Positions 19,139 through 31,588 of a stretch of 64,000 bases of DNA are shown here, piece by piece. The notes beneath the pieces are model-generated. The model saw nothing but the letters and a program-made list of their open reading frames with translations, was not told the DNA's origin and did not search any database. This DNA is from Pseudomonas helvetica (GTDB taxonomy: Bacteria > Pseudomonadota > Gammaproteobacteria > Pseudomonadales > Pseudomonadaceae). The stretch spans positions 2,491,501 to 2,555,500 of the forward strand of contig NZ_CP150917.1 of the NCBI RefSeq assembly GCF_039908645.1, in the 5' to 3' direction. Numbering within the stretch: the first letter of the stretch is position 1; each line of letters starts with the position of its first letter. The translations under genes were made by a program, and so were the position numbers.

Positions 19139-19222
19139 CGCGGGCAAGCCTTGCTCCTACGGTTCGGGGGCGGCGGATATTGATGATTGATGCAGATTGT
19201 GTAGGAGCAAGGCTTGCCCGCG
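19139..19222. repeat. REPIN (CGGGCAAGCCTTGCTCCTAC family)
   Basis: 22-bp arms 19139-19160 and 19201-19222 are perfect inverted copies around a 40-base centre. It lies between convergent genes. Confidence 0.85.
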
Positions 19223-19283
19223 ATGGCGGTCTCACGGATGCCATTATTGGCGAGCCAGGCGCCTACACGTCAGGTGGAGGTCT

Positions 19284-19895
19284 TCAGGTAATCGGTGTGC
19301 TGACGAACGCCGGCAGCTGTTCGGCGTAGGCGGTGAACGCGCGGATTTTCGGGAACTGCGCGTCACTGACCTGATCCGGCACCACCAGATTGGTGAAGCT
19401 CCAGGCCACGGCGAGGGTGATGCCCGCCTGGTCGAGGGAACCGTCGGTCTTCAGTGGCTGCTTGACCAGTTCCTGTTCCAGCGCCGAATACGCCGCCAGC
19501 AACTGCCCGCCGACGCGTTCCAGCCACGGTTCATGCTGTTTCTCGGCAGGTCGCAAAGTGCGCTCGTAATAGATCTGCACCGACTTCTCGCAAGCCGCCA
19601 GGGCCAGGCCGATCAGCCGCAATGCACGCACGCGCTGGTCCAGTTGCGCGGGCATCAGGCTCTTGTCCGGTCCGCTCAAGGCTTCCAGGTAATCGATGAT
19701 CAAGGTCGAATCCATCAGCACTTCGCCGTTGTCCAGCACCAGCGTCGGGGCCTTGACCACCGGGTTGATCTGCTGGAACTGCGCAAAGTGCCGGAACACC
19801 GACACCGAGGCGTGCTCGAACGGGATGTCCAGCGATTTCAGGCTAATGGCGACGCGTCTTACATAAGGTGAATCGAGCATTCCGATCAGCTTCAT
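19284..19895 (-). CDS. Glutathione S-transferase family protein
   Basis: 203 residues from ATG 19895. The N-terminal thioredoxin-like domain (MKLIGMLDSPYVRRVAIS) has Ser and Tyr in the glutathione-site region, the conserved cis-Pro in VVKAPTLVLDNG, and the glutathione-binding DSTLIIDYLE. An all-helical C-terminal domain follows. It is a typical small bacterial GST of unknown substrate. It stands alone, convergent with the cyclase gene. Confidence 0.92.
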   Translation of the reverse strand: MKLIGMLDSPYVRRVAISLKSLDIPFEHASVSVFRHFAQFQQINPVVKAPTLVLDNGEVLMDSTLIIDYLEALSGPDKSLMPAQLDQRVRALRLIGLALAACEKSVQIYYERTLRPAEKQHEPWLERVGGQLLAAYSALEQELVKQPLKTDGSLDQAGITLAVAWSFTNLVVPDQVSDAQFPKIRAFTAYAEQLPAFVSTPIT

Positions 19896-20027
19896 GTACA
19901 GCTCCTTTGATAATGCGTAGACAGTGCGCCGCCAATTTAGCGGTAAACCCATGACCTTCGCCAGTGCACTCGGGCTCAGCCGCTATGCTTGAGAGTCTAG
20001 GTACCCGGATGTTTCTGGAGGTCTGTC

Positions 20028-20924
20028 ATGCCCGCCGAAAAAACTGCGCTCGTCCTTGCCGGTGGCGGCAGCCTCGGTGCGGTTCAGGTCGGCATGTTGC
20101 AGGCGCTGGTCGAAGCGGGCGTGTCGTTCGATATGGTGATCGGTGCCTCGGTCGGTGCCATCAACGGTGCGTACTTCGCTGCGCGCCCGAACGCGCAAGG
20201 GGTGGCCGAGCTGGCGGACTTCTGGCGTGGTTTGCGCAAGGCCGATGTGTTTCCGTTTTCGTTGCTCGATAGCCTGTCGGCGATTTTTCGGCGCAGGGGT
20301 TTTCTGTTGCAGTCTGCGGCGCTGGAACATCTGGTGCGGCGGGCGTTGCCCTTCAAGCAGATCGAAGACACCGAGTTGCCGCTGCACATCGTCACCACCA
20401 ATTTGCTGACCGGCGCCGAAGAGCTGCTGTCCAGCGGCAGTGTCGAGCAGGCGTTGCTGGCCAGTGCGGCGATTCCATTGGTGTTTCCGTGTGTGCAGAT
20501 CGGCGGCAAGCTGTTGATCGACGGCGGCGTGGCCAGCAATACGCCGATTGCCAGTGCGGTGTACCTGGGCGCGACGCGGGTTGTCGTGGTGCCGACCGGA
20601 TTCGGTTGTGACTGCCCCAGTCCGCCCTCAGGGCTGGTGGCGTTGGCGCTGCACACCTTGAACCTGATGAGCATGCGCCAGCTGGTGCGCGACATTGAAC
20701 TGTATTCACCGCGAGCGGCGATCCACGTGGTCGCGCCGCTGTGTCCGCTGGGGATCTCGGTGTTCGATTTCACCCAGACCGATCAACTGCTGCAGCGCGC
20801 TTATCAGTCGACCCAGGCCTGGATCGAAAGCGGCGGGCTGAATCGCGCCGGGGTGCCGGGCTCATTGCAGGCCCACACCCATCATGGCGCTGAGGGTCAG
20901 TCCTCGAACCCGACCTGCTCGTGA
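20028..20924 (+). CDS. Patatin-like phospholipase
   Basis: 298 residues. It contains the oxyanion loop GGGSLGAVQVGML at the N-terminus, the nucleophile elbow G-A-S-V-G (Ser in GASVGAING, about residue 42) and the catalytic Asp in DGGVASNTP (about residue 165), giving a complete Ser-Asp dyad. No signal peptide; a cytoplasmic or peripheral acyl hydrolase of the RssA/YlbK kind. The ribosome site TGGAGG precedes the ATG. The 3' end overlaps the convergent regulator gene by 28 bases. Confidence 0.93.
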   Translation: MPAEKTALVLAGGGSLGAVQVGMLQALVEAGVSFDMVIGASVGAINGAYFAARPNAQGVAELADFWRGLRKADVFPFSLLDSLSAIFRRRGFLLQSAALEHLVRRALPFKQIEDTELPLHIVTTNLLTGAEELLSSGSVEQALLASAAIPLVFPCVQIGGKLLIDGGVASNTPIASAVYLGATRVVVVPTGFGCDCPSPPSGLVALALHTLNLMSMRQLVRDIELYSPRAAIHVVAPLCPLGISVFDFTQTDQLLQRAYQSTQAWIESGGLNRAGVPGSLQAHTHHGAEGQSSNPTCS

Positions 20925-21817
20925 ATCTCATCCATCTTCAACTCCAGGCGATAGGCCACGGCGATGAACAGCGCCTGGCACAGGCACAAGGTTGCACTCA
21001 AGGAGCGGAACGCAAACGAGGAGCCTTCATTGACCAGCAACACTGTGTTCGCCCGTTTGGCCAGCGGCGAGAGGTTGCTGTCGGTGATGATCAGGGTTTT
21101 CGCCTGATGGTGCTGGGCGATGCGCAGGCAATGCTGGGTTTCCTTGCCGTAGGGCGTGAAGCTGATGGCGATCACCAGGTCATTGGCCCGCACGCTGCGC
21201 ATTTGCTCGCGGTAGCTGCCGCCCAGTCCCGAGACCAGGTGAATACGCTTGTTGGTGTGTTGCAGGTTGTACACCAGGTAATCGGCCACCGCGAACGAGC
21301 GGCGCACCCCGACCACGTAGATGTTGTCGGCATTCACCACCAGGTCCACGGCTTTCTCGAAGGACTGGTCATCCAGCTCCAGGCCCAGGCGTTCGATGCC
21401 TGACAGCGTGGCGTTGATGCACTCGCGCGCCAGGTCGCCGCCGCTGGCCTTCTGCGATTTGTTGGCGATCATGCTGCGAATGCGCTGCTGGTAGTTCTGC
21501 ACCGGCGTGGTCTTGTGGGTGTACGCCTCGCGGAACAACGCCTGCATTTCGCTGAAACCGCTGAAACCAAAGCGCTGGGAGAAACGCACGATGGCCGAAG
21601 GGTGTACTTCGCATTCGCGCGCGATGTCGCTGATGCGGTCGACCATGATCCGGTCGCTCTGCTGGCTCATGTAGCTGGCGATGCGTTTGAGCTGCCGCGG
21701 CAGGCTTTCGTATTCGTTGGTGATCAGCTGCAGCAAGCGTTCGGCATTGATCGGGGGGCTGGCGAGGTCGCTTTGCGGCGTGGTCTCGGCGGTAGCCGGC
21801 TGATCGGTGCGGGACAT
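20897..21817 (-). CDS. RpiR-family transcriptional regulator of the inositol locus
   Basis: 306 residues. The N-terminal RpiR helix-turn-helix (about 40-100: DISDIARECEVHPSAIVRFSQR-like segment) is followed by a SIS sugar-isomerase domain (about 140-270) that would bind a phosphorylated sugar. It is divergent from iolC, with the operator-like pair at 21986-22032 between them. RpiR-type IolR proteins repress inositol genes in enterics, and an intermediate of the pathway acts as inducer. That function is inferred from context. It probably controls the two other sites with the same GGAA/TTCC motif (33696-33750 and 56302-56345). The role as repressor is the likeliest. Confidence 0.88.
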   Translation of the reverse strand: MSRTDQPATAETTPQSDLASPPINAERLLQLITNEYESLPRQLKRIASYMSQQSDRIMVDRISDIARECEVHPSAIVRFSQRFGFSGFSEMQALFREAYTHKTTPVQNYQQRIRSMIANKSQKASGGDLARECINATLSGIERLGLELDDQSFEKAVDLVVNADNIYVVGVRRSFAVADYLVYNLQHTNKRIHLVSGLGGSYREQMRSVRANDLVIAISFTPYGKETQHCLRIAQHHQAKTLIITDSNLSPLAKRANTVLLVNEGSSFAFRSLSATLCLCQALFIAVAYRLELKMDEIHEQVGFED

Positions 21818-22129
21818 AGATAATCCTTCTGGCTTGTTCTTATTGGGCCGCTCGGTGAAGCGTTGCCCATGACAATAGGTTGGCTGTGCGCAGTCTACAG
21901 GGTAGGCGTGAATAAAATCTTGAGCCGTGGGTCAGCCGGACACGTGCTGAAACGATGCACAGTGTCTGGAGCGGTTCTGTAAAAGTTTATTGGAAAAAAT
22001 ATTCCGCGTAAAAATTTATTGGAATAAATATTGATTTGTGGGCGCCACACGTTTTAGTCTGCATCCACCAAGAGTGTTCGGCGCCACCGTCGCCCCGAAC
22101 GCAGGCTGATAAAAATAACAGGAGCCAGC
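21818..22129. other. Intergenic control region between the RpiR regulator and iolC
   Basis: Holds the paired AT-rich motif at 21986-22032 and the leader of iolC. No small ORF looks coding. Confidence 0.6.
21986..22032. promoter_or_regulatory. Predicted RpiR-type operator pair upstream of iolC
   Basis: TTTATTGGAAAAAATATT (21986-22003, then CC making GGAA-N7-TTCC) and TTTATTGGAATAAATATT (22015-22032) are near-identical direct repeats 29 bp apart, so bound dimers would lie on nearly the same face of the helix about three turns apart. The same motif and spacing occur at 56302-56345. Binding by the adjacent RpiR protein is inferred. Confidence 0.65.
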
Positions 22130-24067
22130 ATGGGCCAGACTCGTTTTGCCAGTGGGCGTCAATTGGATCTGATTTGCCTCGAGCGCCTTGGCGTCGATCT
22201 CTATGCACAGCAAGTCGGTGCACGGCTGGAGGATGTCTCGAGCTTCGCCAAATACCTCGGAGGTTCGTCCGCCAACATCGCCTTCGGCACGGCCCGGTTG
22301 GGGCTGAAGTCGGCCATGCTCAGCCGGGTGGGGGACGACCACATGGGGCGTTTCCTGGTTGAATCCCTGGCCCGTGAAGGCTGCGACGTCAGCGGCATCA
22401 AGGTCGATCCGGAGCGCCTCACCGCCATGGTTTTGCTGGGCCTCAAGGACCGCGAAACCTTTCCGTTGGTGTTCTACCGCGAAAACTGTGCCGACATGGC
22501 CCTGCGCGCCGAAGACATCAGCGAAGCCTTTATCGCCTCCAGCAAAGCCTTGCTGATCACCGGCACGCATTTCTCTACCGACGGCGTCTACAAGGCGAGC
22601 ATCCAGGCGCTGGAGTACGCCGAAAAGCACAACGTCAAACGCGTTCTCGACATTGATTACCGGCCGGTTCTTTGGGGCTTGGCGGGCAAGGCGGATGGCG
22701 AAACCCGTTTCGTCGCCGACCAGCAGGTCAGCCAGCACGTACAGAAAATCCTCCCGCGATTCGACCTGATCGTCGGCACCGAAGAGGAGTTCCTGATTGC
22801 CGGTGGCAGCGAGGACTTGTTGAGTGCACTGCGCAACGTCCGTCGTCTGACAGCGGCGACCCTGGTGGTCAAGCTCGGGCCGCAAGGCTGCACGGTGATT
22901 CACGGGGTGATTCCGGTTCGTCTCGAAGACGGCGCGATCTATCCCGGTGTGCGGGTCGAAGTGCTCAATGTGCTCGGCGCTGGCGATGCGTTCATGTCGG
23001 GCTTCCTCAGTGGCTGGCTGGAAGATGCCAGCGATGAGCGCTGCTGCCAGTTGGCCAACGCCTGCGGCGGCCTGGTGGTTTCTCGCCACGCCTGCGCCCC
23101 GGCGATGCCGACCCGCGCCGAACTGGATTACCTGTTCAACAGTCCGGTGCCGATCACCCGGCCGGACCAGGATGCCGTGTTGCAACGTCTGCATCAGGTC
23201 AGCGTGCCGCGCAAAACCTGGAAGCAGTTGTTCATCTTTGCCTTCGACCATCGCGGGCAATTGGTGGAGCTGGCGCAAAAGGGCGGTCGCGAACTGAGCA
23301 GCATCGGCGAGCTCAAGCAGTTGTTCATCAAAGCCGTGGAGCGGGTCGAAGCGGATTTGCGTCGGCAGGGCATCGAGGCGGATGTCGGTCTGCTGGCTGA
23401 CCAGCGTTTCGGCCAGGACTCGCTGAATGCCGCCACCGGTCGCGGCTGGTGGGTGGCGCGTCCGGTGGAGGTGCAAGGTTCACGGCCACTGGCCTTCGAA
23501 CATGGTCGTTCGATTGGCAGCAACCTGATCGCCTGGCCGCAGGAACAAATCATCAAGTGCCTGGTGCAATTTCACCCCGACGATGAACCGCTGCTGCGTC
23601 TGGAACAGGAAGCGCAGATCAAGGGGTTGTATCAGGCGGCGCAGGTCAGCGGCCATGAGTTACTGCTGGAAATCATCCCGCCCAAGGATCACCCGTCAGC
23701 GCATCCGGACGTGCTCTATCGCGCGATCAAACGCCTGTACAACCTGGGCATTTTCCCGGCCTGGTGGAAGATCGAGGCGCAAAGCAGCGAGGAGTGGAAA
23801 CAGCTCGACGAGCTGATCCAGGAGCGCGACCCCTATTGCCGAGGCGTGGTTTTGCTGGGGCTGAATGCACCGGCCGCAACGCTGGCCGAAGGTTTTGCGC
23901 AAGCCAGCCAGAGCAAAACCTGTCGCGGGTTTGCCGTCGGCCGGACGATTTTCCAGGAGCCGAGTCGAGCGTGGCTGGCCGGCGAGATCGATGACGAAGC
24001 GCTGATCCAGAGAGTACAGGGCACGTTTGTCGAACTGATCAATGCCTGGCGCACAGCCCGCAGCTGA
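22130..24067 (+). CDS. iolC: Bifunctional 5-dehydro-2-deoxygluconokinase / DUF2090 aldolase-like protein
   Basis: 645 residues, roughly twice the size of a single-domain IolC. Residues 1-320 are a PfkB-family kinase (SGRQLDLICLERLGVDLYA start, GGSSANIAFGTARLG sugar-binding region, catalytic GAGDAF near residue 283). Residues 330-645 are a DUF2090 domain (FIFAFDHRGQLVEL, LLADQRFGQD, ARPVEVQGSRPLAFEHGRSI) with an aldolase-like fold. In many proteobacteria this fusion replaces separate iolC and iolJ, phosphorylating 5-dehydro-2-deoxygluconate and probably cleaving it to malonate semialdehyde and dihydroxyacetone phosphate. No free iolJ is seen in the cluster, consistent with this. First gene of the catabolic run. 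Confidence 0.93.
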   Translation: MGQTRFASGRQLDLICLERLGVDLYAQQVGARLEDVSSFAKYLGGSSANIAFGTARLGLKSAMLSRVGDDHMGRFLVESLAREGCDVSGIKVDPERLTAMVLLGLKDRETFPLVFYRENCADMALRAEDISEAFIASSKALLITGTHFSTDGVYKASIQALEYAEKHNVKRVLDIDYRPVLWGLAGKADGETRFVADQQVSQHVQKILPRFDLIVGTEEEFLIAGGSEDLLSALRNVRRLTAATLVVKLGPQGCTVIHGVIPVRLEDGAIYPGVRVEVLNVLGAGDAFMSGFLSGWLEDASDERCCQLANACGGLVVSRHACAPAMPTRAELDYLFNSPVPITRPDQDAVLQRLHQVSVPRKTWKQLFIFAFDHRGQLVELAQKGGRELSSIGELKQLFIKAVERVEADLRRQGIEADVGLLADQRFGQDSLNAATGRGWWVARPVEVQGSRPLAFEHGRSIGSNLIAWPQEQIIKCLVQFHPDDEPLLRLEQEAQIKGLYQAAQVSGHELLLEIIPPKDHPSAHPDVLYRAIKRLYNLGIFPAWWKIEAQSSEEWKQLDELIQERDPYCRGVVLLGLNAPAATLAEGFAQASQSKTCRGFAVGRTIFQEPSRAWLAGEIDDEALIQRVQGTFVELINAWRTARS

Positions 24068-24092
24068 CGAAGATTTTGTGGCGACGGGCTTG

Positions 24093-24226
24093 TTGTGGCG
24101 AGGGAGCTTGCTCCCGCTCGGCTGCGAAGCAGTCGTAAAACCTGTAGACGTGGTTTACCTGTTGCACTGTGCTGCCAGGTTTGGGCCTGCTTCGCAGTCC
24201 AGCGGGAGCAAGCTCCCTCGCCACAA
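24093..24226. repeat. REPIN between iolC and iolE (GGCGAGGGAGCTTGCTCCCGC family)
   Basis: The inverted arms start TTGTGGCGAGGGAGCTTGCT at 24093 and end with the reverse complement at 24226, with a second inner pair CTGCGAAGCAG/CTGCTTCGCAG. It interrupts an otherwise tightly packed operon. Confidence 0.85.
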
Positions 24227-24279
24227 GTGTTCGGTCGACACTTTCAGCGTTTATTTAGAAAACAATAAAAGGTGCAGCC

Positions 24280-25173
24280 ATGCCCGCTATCCGAATTGGC
24301 ATCAACCCGATTTCCTGGAGCAACGACGATCTGCCGGCCCTCGGTGGGGAAACGCCGCTGAGCACTGCCCTGAGCGAAGGCAAGGAAATTGGCTACGAAG
24401 GTTTTGAACTCAACGGCAAGTTTCCCAAGGACGCCAAAGGGGTCGGTGATGTGCTGCGGCCTTACGACCTGGCGCTGGTCTCGGGCTGGTATTCCAGCCG
24501 CCTGGCGCGGCGTTCGGTGGCTGAAGAAATCGAGGCCATTGGCAGCCATGTCGAATTGCTGGCGAAAAATGGCGCCAAGGTGCTGGTCTACGGCGAAGTC
24601 GCCGATTCGATTCAGGGCCAACGGATTCCGCTGGTCGAACGCCCGCGTTTTCACACCGAGCAGGCCTGGCAGGAATACGCCGACAAGCTCACCGAGCTGG
24701 CACGTTTCACCCTGTCCCAGGGCGTGCGTCTGGCGTATCACCACCACATGGGCGCGTATGTCGAATCGCCGGCAGACATCGATAAGCTGATGTCCCTGAC
24801 CGGCAGCGAAGTCGGCCTGCTGTTCGATTCGGGCCATTGCTACATGGGCGGTGGCGAACCGCTCGAGGTGCTGCGCAAGCACATCGGGCGCATCTGCCAC
24901 GTGCATTTCAAGGACGTACGCAAACCGGTGGTGCAACTGGCGCGCAACAATCTCTGGAGCTTCCCGGACTGCATCATCAACGGCACGTTCACCGTGCCGG
25001 GCGACGGTGATATCGACTTTGCCGCGCTGCTCGACGTATTGCTGGCCGCCGATTATCACGGCTGGCTGGTGGTCGAGGCCGAGCAGGATCCGGCTGTCGC
25101 GCCGAGCTACGTTTATGCCAAGAAAGGTTACGAGACCTTGCGCGCCTTGCTCGATCAGAGGACCGGACAATGA
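24280..25173 (+). CDS. iolE: Myo-inosose-2 dehydratase
   Basis: 297 residues. A TIM-barrel (AP-endonuclease-2-like) fold with metal-site residues in VRLAYHHHMGAYVES, LLFDSGHCYMGGGEP, ICHVHFKDVR and WLVVEAEQDPA. It removes water from scyllo-inosose to give 3D-trihydroxycyclohexane-1,2-dione, using Co or Mn. The stop overlaps the iolB start by four bases, so the two are coupled. Full-length; start chosen at ATG 24280. Confidence 0.95.
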   Translation: MPAIRIGINPISWSNDDLPALGGETPLSTALSEGKEIGYEGFELNGKFPKDAKGVGDVLRPYDLALVSGWYSSRLARRSVAEEIEAIGSHVELLAKNGAKVLVYGEVADSIQGQRIPLVERPRFHTEQAWQEYADKLTELARFTLSQGVRLAYHHHMGAYVESPADIDKLMSLTGSEVGLLFDSGHCYMGGGEPLEVLRKHIGRICHVHFKDVRKPVVQLARNNLWSFPDCIINGTFTVPGDGDIDFAALLDVLLAADYHGWLVVEAEQDPAVAPSYVYAKKGYETLRALLDQRTGQ

Positions 25174-25979
25174 GCCTGCTGGTCAAGAGCAGCGCCAAGG
25201 GCCGGACCCTGGTCGAGTTACCCACCGGAGCGCTGGAATACGTTGGTTTCAGCGCCTACCGCCTGAGCCTCGGCGAAACCTTGCCGGTCAGCGCGGGCGA
25301 TAAAGAACTGTGCCTGGTGCTGCTCAGCGGTCGGGTTGATGTCAGCGGTGAAGCGCCAGGGCAGGGCGCGTTCAACTGGGACAACATCGGCGACCGCCAA
25401 TCGGTGTTCGAAGATAAATCACCGTTCGCCGTTTACCTGCCACCTGGCAGTCAGGCGCAGATAGTCGCACTCAGCGATGTACAGATTGCCGTGTGCGCTG
25501 CTCCCGGTTCGGCGTCGGCAGGCATCGGTCCACGGCTGATAACCCCCGACAGCATGAAGCGCAGCGTGCGCGGCAAGGGCGCCAATACCCGTTACGTCTG
25601 CGACATCCTGCCCGACACCGAGCCTGCGCATTCACTGCTGGTGGTGGAAGTGCGTACGCCGTCCGGGCATTCGTCGAGCTACCCGCCGCACAAGCACGAC
25701 ACCGACAACCTGCCACACCAGAGCTTTCTCGAAGAGACCTATTACCACCAGGTCAACCCGCCGCAGGGCTTCGTTTTTCAGCGGGTCTATACCGATGACC
25801 GTTCTATCGATCAGGCAATGGCCGTGGAAAACAGCGATCTGGTGGTAGTGCCCAAGGGCTATCACCCGGTCAGCGTGCCTTACGGCTACGAGTCGTATTA
25901 CCTGAATGTCATGGCCGGCCCGAAACGGATCTGGCAGTTCCACAACGATCCGCAGCACAGCTGGCTGCTGGACCTCTGA
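25170..25979 (+). CDS. iolB: 5-deoxy-glucuronate isomerase
   Basis: 269 residues, a bicupin of the IolB/KduI family. The metal-binding cupin motif H-x-H with Glu and a later His is visible: YPPHKHDTDNLPHQSFLEETYYHQ in the second half, with H and E residues spaced as in the family. It isomerises 5-deoxy-D-glucuronate to 5-dehydro-2-deoxygluconate, the substrate of IolC. It overlaps iolE by four bases and is followed after 30 bases by mmsA. Confidence 0.95.
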   Translation: MSLLVKSSAKGRTLVELPTGALEYVGFSAYRLSLGETLPVSAGDKELCLVLLSGRVDVSGEAPGQGAFNWDNIGDRQSVFEDKSPFAVYLPPGSQAQIVALSDVQIAVCAAPGSASAGIGPRLITPDSMKRSVRGKGANTRYVCDILPDTEPAHSLLVVEVRTPSGHSSSYPPHKHDTDNLPHQSFLEETYYHQVNPPQGFVFQRVYTDDRSIDQAMAVENSDLVVVPKGYHPVSVPYGYESYYLNVMAGPKRIWQFHNDPQHSWLLDL

Positions 25980-26009
25980 ATTCTGAAGACGCACTGGAGA
26001 ACAAAAACA

Positions 26010-27512
26010 ATGAGTGATGCCAAGGTTATCGGCCACTACCTCAACGGCCAGGTGCAGGACACTGGCAGTGAGCGCTTCAGCAATGTCTTCAATCCGGCCA
26101 CTGGCGCGATTCAGGCGCGGGTCGGGCTGGCCAGCCAGCAGACCGTCGATGAAGCCGTGGCTTCGGCGCTGCGGGCGTTTCCGGCCTGGTCCGAGCAATC
26201 GTCGCTGCGCCGCTCGCGGGTGATGTTCAAGTTCAAGGAACTGCTCGACCGTCATCACAATGAGCTGGCAGAAATCATCAGCCGCGAACACGGCAAAGTT
26301 TTTTCCGACGCCAAGGGTGAAGTCACTCGTGGTATCGAGATCGTCGAGTACGCCTGCGGTGCGCCGAACCTGCTAAAAACCGAATTCAGCGACAACATCG
26401 GTGGTGGCATCGACAACTGGAATCTGCGTCAACCGTTGGGCGTTTGTGCCGGGGTCACGCCATTCAACTTCCCCGTGATGGTGCCGCTGTGGATGATTCC
26501 GCTGGCGCTGGTCACCGGCAATTGTTTCATCCTCAAACCTTCGGAGCGTGATCCGTCGGCCAGTTTGCTGATGGCGCGCCTGCTCACTGAAGCCGGTTTG
26601 CCGGACGGTGTGTTCAACGTGGTGCAGGGCGACAAGAGCGCCGTCGATGCGTTGCTGCAGCACCCGGATATCGAAGCCATTTCGTTTGTCGGTTCGACGC
26701 CGATTGCCGAGTACATCCACCAGCAAGCCACGGCCCGTGGCAAACGCGTGCAAGCGCTGGGCGGGGCGAAGAACCACATGATCGTGATGCCCGACGCCGA
26801 TCTGGATCAGGCCGCCGATGCGTTGATTGGCGCTGCATTCGGCTCGGCCGGCGAACGCTGCATGGCGATCTCGATTGCCGTGGCGGTAGGCGACGTTGGC
26901 GACAAACTGATTGCCAAACTGCTGCCGCGCATCGATCAGTTGAAGGTCGGCAACGGTATGCAGGGCGACAGCGACATGGGGCCGCTGGTTACCGCCGAGC
27001 ACAAGGCCAAGGTCGAAGGCTTCATCGATCAAGGCGTGGCCCAGGGCGCCCAGCTGATTGTCGATGGTCGCGGCTTCAAGGTGCCGGGTGCGGAGAATGG
27101 TTTCTTTGTCGGTGCAACGCTGTTCGACAAGGTCACGACCGAGATGAGCATCTACCAGCAGGAAATCTTCGGTCCGGTACTGGGCATCGTTCGGGTGCCA
27201 GATTTCGCCAGCGCCGTGGCGCTGATCAACGCCCATGAGTTTGGCAACGGCGTGTCGTGCTTCACCAGCGATGGCGGGATTGCCCGAGCGTTTGCCCGCA
27301 CTATCAAGGTCGGCATGGTCGGCATCAACGTACCGATTCCGGTGCCCATGGCCTGGCACTCGTTTGGTGGCTGGAAGCGTTCGTTGTTCGGCGATCACCA
27401 TGCCTACGGTGAAGAAGGCATTCGTTTCTACAGCCGCTACAAAAGCGTCATGCAGCGCTGGCCGGACAGCATCGCCAAAGGCCCTGAGTTCAGCATGCCC
27501 ACTGCCAAATAA
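26010..27512 (+). CDS. mmsA: CoA-acylating methylmalonate/malonate-semialdehyde dehydrogenase
   Basis: 500 residues. An aldehyde dehydrogenase superfamily member with the catalytic Cys in [10 protein letters not shown] (about residue 284) and the NAD-binding [11 protein letters not shown]. It is the MmsA/IolA subgroup: the usual Glu general base near the Cys is absent, as expected for the CoA-dependent enzyme, and the sequence [13 protein letters not shown] is characteristic. It converts malonate semialdehyde to acetyl-CoA and CO2 as the last step of inositol breakdown. Valine catabolism is another possible role, but the context favours inositol. Confidence 0.94.
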   Translation: MSDAKVIGHYLNGQVQDTGSERFSNVFNPATGAIQARVGLASQQTVDEAVASALRAFPAWSEQSSLRRSRVMFKFKELLDRHHNELAEIISREHGKVFSDAKGEVTRGIEIVEYACGAPNLLKTEFSDNIGGGIDNWNLRQPLGVCAGVTPFNFPVMVPLWMIPLALVTGNCFILKPSERDPSASLLMARLLTEAGLPDGVFNVVQGDKSAVDALLQHPDIEAISFVGSTPIAEYIHQQATARGKRVQALGGAKNHMIVMPDADLDQAADALIGAAFGSAGERCMAISIAVAVGDVGDKLIAKLLPRIDQLKVGNGMQGDSDMGPLVTAEHKAKVEGFIDQGVAQGAQLIVDGRGFKVPGAENGFFVGATLFDKVTTEMSIYQQEIFGPVLGIVRVPDFASAVALINAHEFGNGVSCFTSDGGIARAFARTIKVGMVGINVPIPVPMAWHSFGGWKRSLFGDHHAYGEEGIRFYSRYKSVMQRWPDSIAKGPEFSMPTAK

Positions 27513-27539
27513 ACACCTTGAGTGCGGAGAACAAGAATA

Positions 27540-28361
27540 ATGAGCCAGCCCCTGCGTTTCGCCCTGAACCGTATGGTTGCCCCACGTTTGTCGCTGCCTG
27601 AATTCATTGAACTGGCGGTGACCCTGAAAGCCGATGCCATCGAGATCCGCAACGACCTCAAGGGCATCGAAATCGAAGACGGTACGCCGCCCGAACGCGT
27701 GCGCCAGTTGTGCCAGGCTAACGGAATCAGCGTGCTGTCGATCAACGCGCTGTACCCGTTCGATGTGTGGAACGACGAGCGCCGCGCACACGCCCTGAAA
27801 CTTGCCGCCTATGCCCGCGATTGCGGCGCGCAAGGCTTGGTGATGTGCCCGCTGAATGATCGCGCCGACCCGCGCAATGAAGCTGAACGCAGCGCTGGCT
27901 TGCGTACTGCGTTGAGCGAACTGGCGCCAATCCTGCGCGAATACGGGATTCTCGGTTTCATCGAACCACTGGGTTTCGAAGAGTGTTCACTGCGGCGCAA
28001 ACGCACCGCAGTGGATGCGATCAAGTCCATTGGCGGGCTGGATGTGTTCCGTCTGGTGCATGACACCTTTCACCATCATCTGGCCAGTGAACACGAGTTC
28101 TTTCCCGAGCTGACCGGGCTGGTGCACATCTCGGGCGTCGAGGACGCGCAAGCGCCGCTGACGTCTATCCGCGATGGGCATCGGGTGCTGGTGGGCGAGG
28201 GCGACATCCTCGGCAACGCAGCGCAGATCGATACCTTACTCAGCACCGGCTACAGCGGCTACCTGTCGTTCGAGCCGTTTGCCGACAGCGTGCACGGGCT
28301 GACGGATATCCGCCAGGCAATCGGCGCAAGCATGGATCACCTGCAGAAATCCCTGAGCTGA
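27540..28361 (+). CDS. iolI: Inosose isomerase-like TIM-barrel protein
   Basis: 273 residues from ATG 27540; an upstream in-frame start at 27522 has no clear advantage. A TIM-barrel isomerase/epimerase fold with metal-site motifs GFIEPLGFEECSL, RLVHDTFHHHL, GLVHISGVEDAQ and YLSFEPFADSVH. It aligns by eye with Bacillus IolI (2-keto-myo-inositol isomerase), which interconverts inososes so that other inositol isomers can enter. It lies between mmsA and iolD in the same direction. Assignment is strong for the family, moderate for the exact reaction. Confidence 0.85.
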   Translation: MSQPLRFALNRMVAPRLSLPEFIELAVTLKADAIEIRNDLKGIEIEDGTPPERVRQLCQANGISVLSINALYPFDVWNDERRAHALKLAAYARDCGAQGLVMCPLNDRADPRNEAERSAGLRTALSELAPILREYGILGFIEPLGFEECSLRRKRTAVDAIKSIGGLDVFRLVHDTFHHHLASEHEFFPELTGLVHISGVEDAQAPLTSIRDGHRVLVGEGDILGNAAQIDTLLSTGYSGYLSFEPFADSVHGLTDIRQAIGASMDHLQKSLS

Positions 28362-28369
28362 CTAGCCCC

Positions 28370-28461
28370 CTGTAAGAGCAAGGCTTGCCCGCGATGAACG
28401 ATGACGCGGTGTATCAGAAACACCGAGGCGCCTTTATCGCGGGCAAGCCTTGCTCCTGCAG
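28370..28461. repeat. REPIN between iolI and iolD (CGGGCAAGCCTTGCTC family)
   Basis: GAGCAAGGCTTGCCCGCGAT near 28377-28395 faces its inverted copy at 28436-28457. The left arm carries AAGAGC where other copies have AGGAGC. Confidence 0.82.
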
Positions 28462-28494
28462 AGACAGTGTCGCATCCACATAAAAGGAGTGGAC

Positions 28495-31471
<2,977 letters not shown>

Positions 31472-31498
31472 CCACCGCAACCTGATCGTTGCCGCCAT

Positions 31499-31575
31499 GG
31501 ACGCTCCGCGTCCGCTCCAGAATGTGACGCGGGGCGTCACGGGATGCATTCCCACGCAGAGCGTGGGAACGAGAG
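31499..31575. repeat. Triple-hairpin intergenic repeat between iolG and iolH
   Basis: Three short palindromes in a row: GGACGCTCCGCGTCC (31499-31513), TGACGCGGGGCGTCA (about 31525-31539) and TTCCCACGCAGAGCGTGGGAA (about 31549-31568). A different family from the REPINs, with several small stem-loops. Confidence 0.75.
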
Positions 31576-31588
31576 GAGAACAAAAAAA

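Noticed and set aside
22016..23476. 486-codon open frame on the minus strand over iolC
   Set aside because: Shadow of the iolC kinase domain. Low-complexity protein with no recognisable domain.
24042..24407. 121-codon ORF overlapping the iolC end, a REPIN and the iolE start
   Set aside because: Composed of repeat sequence and an out-of-frame part of iolE.
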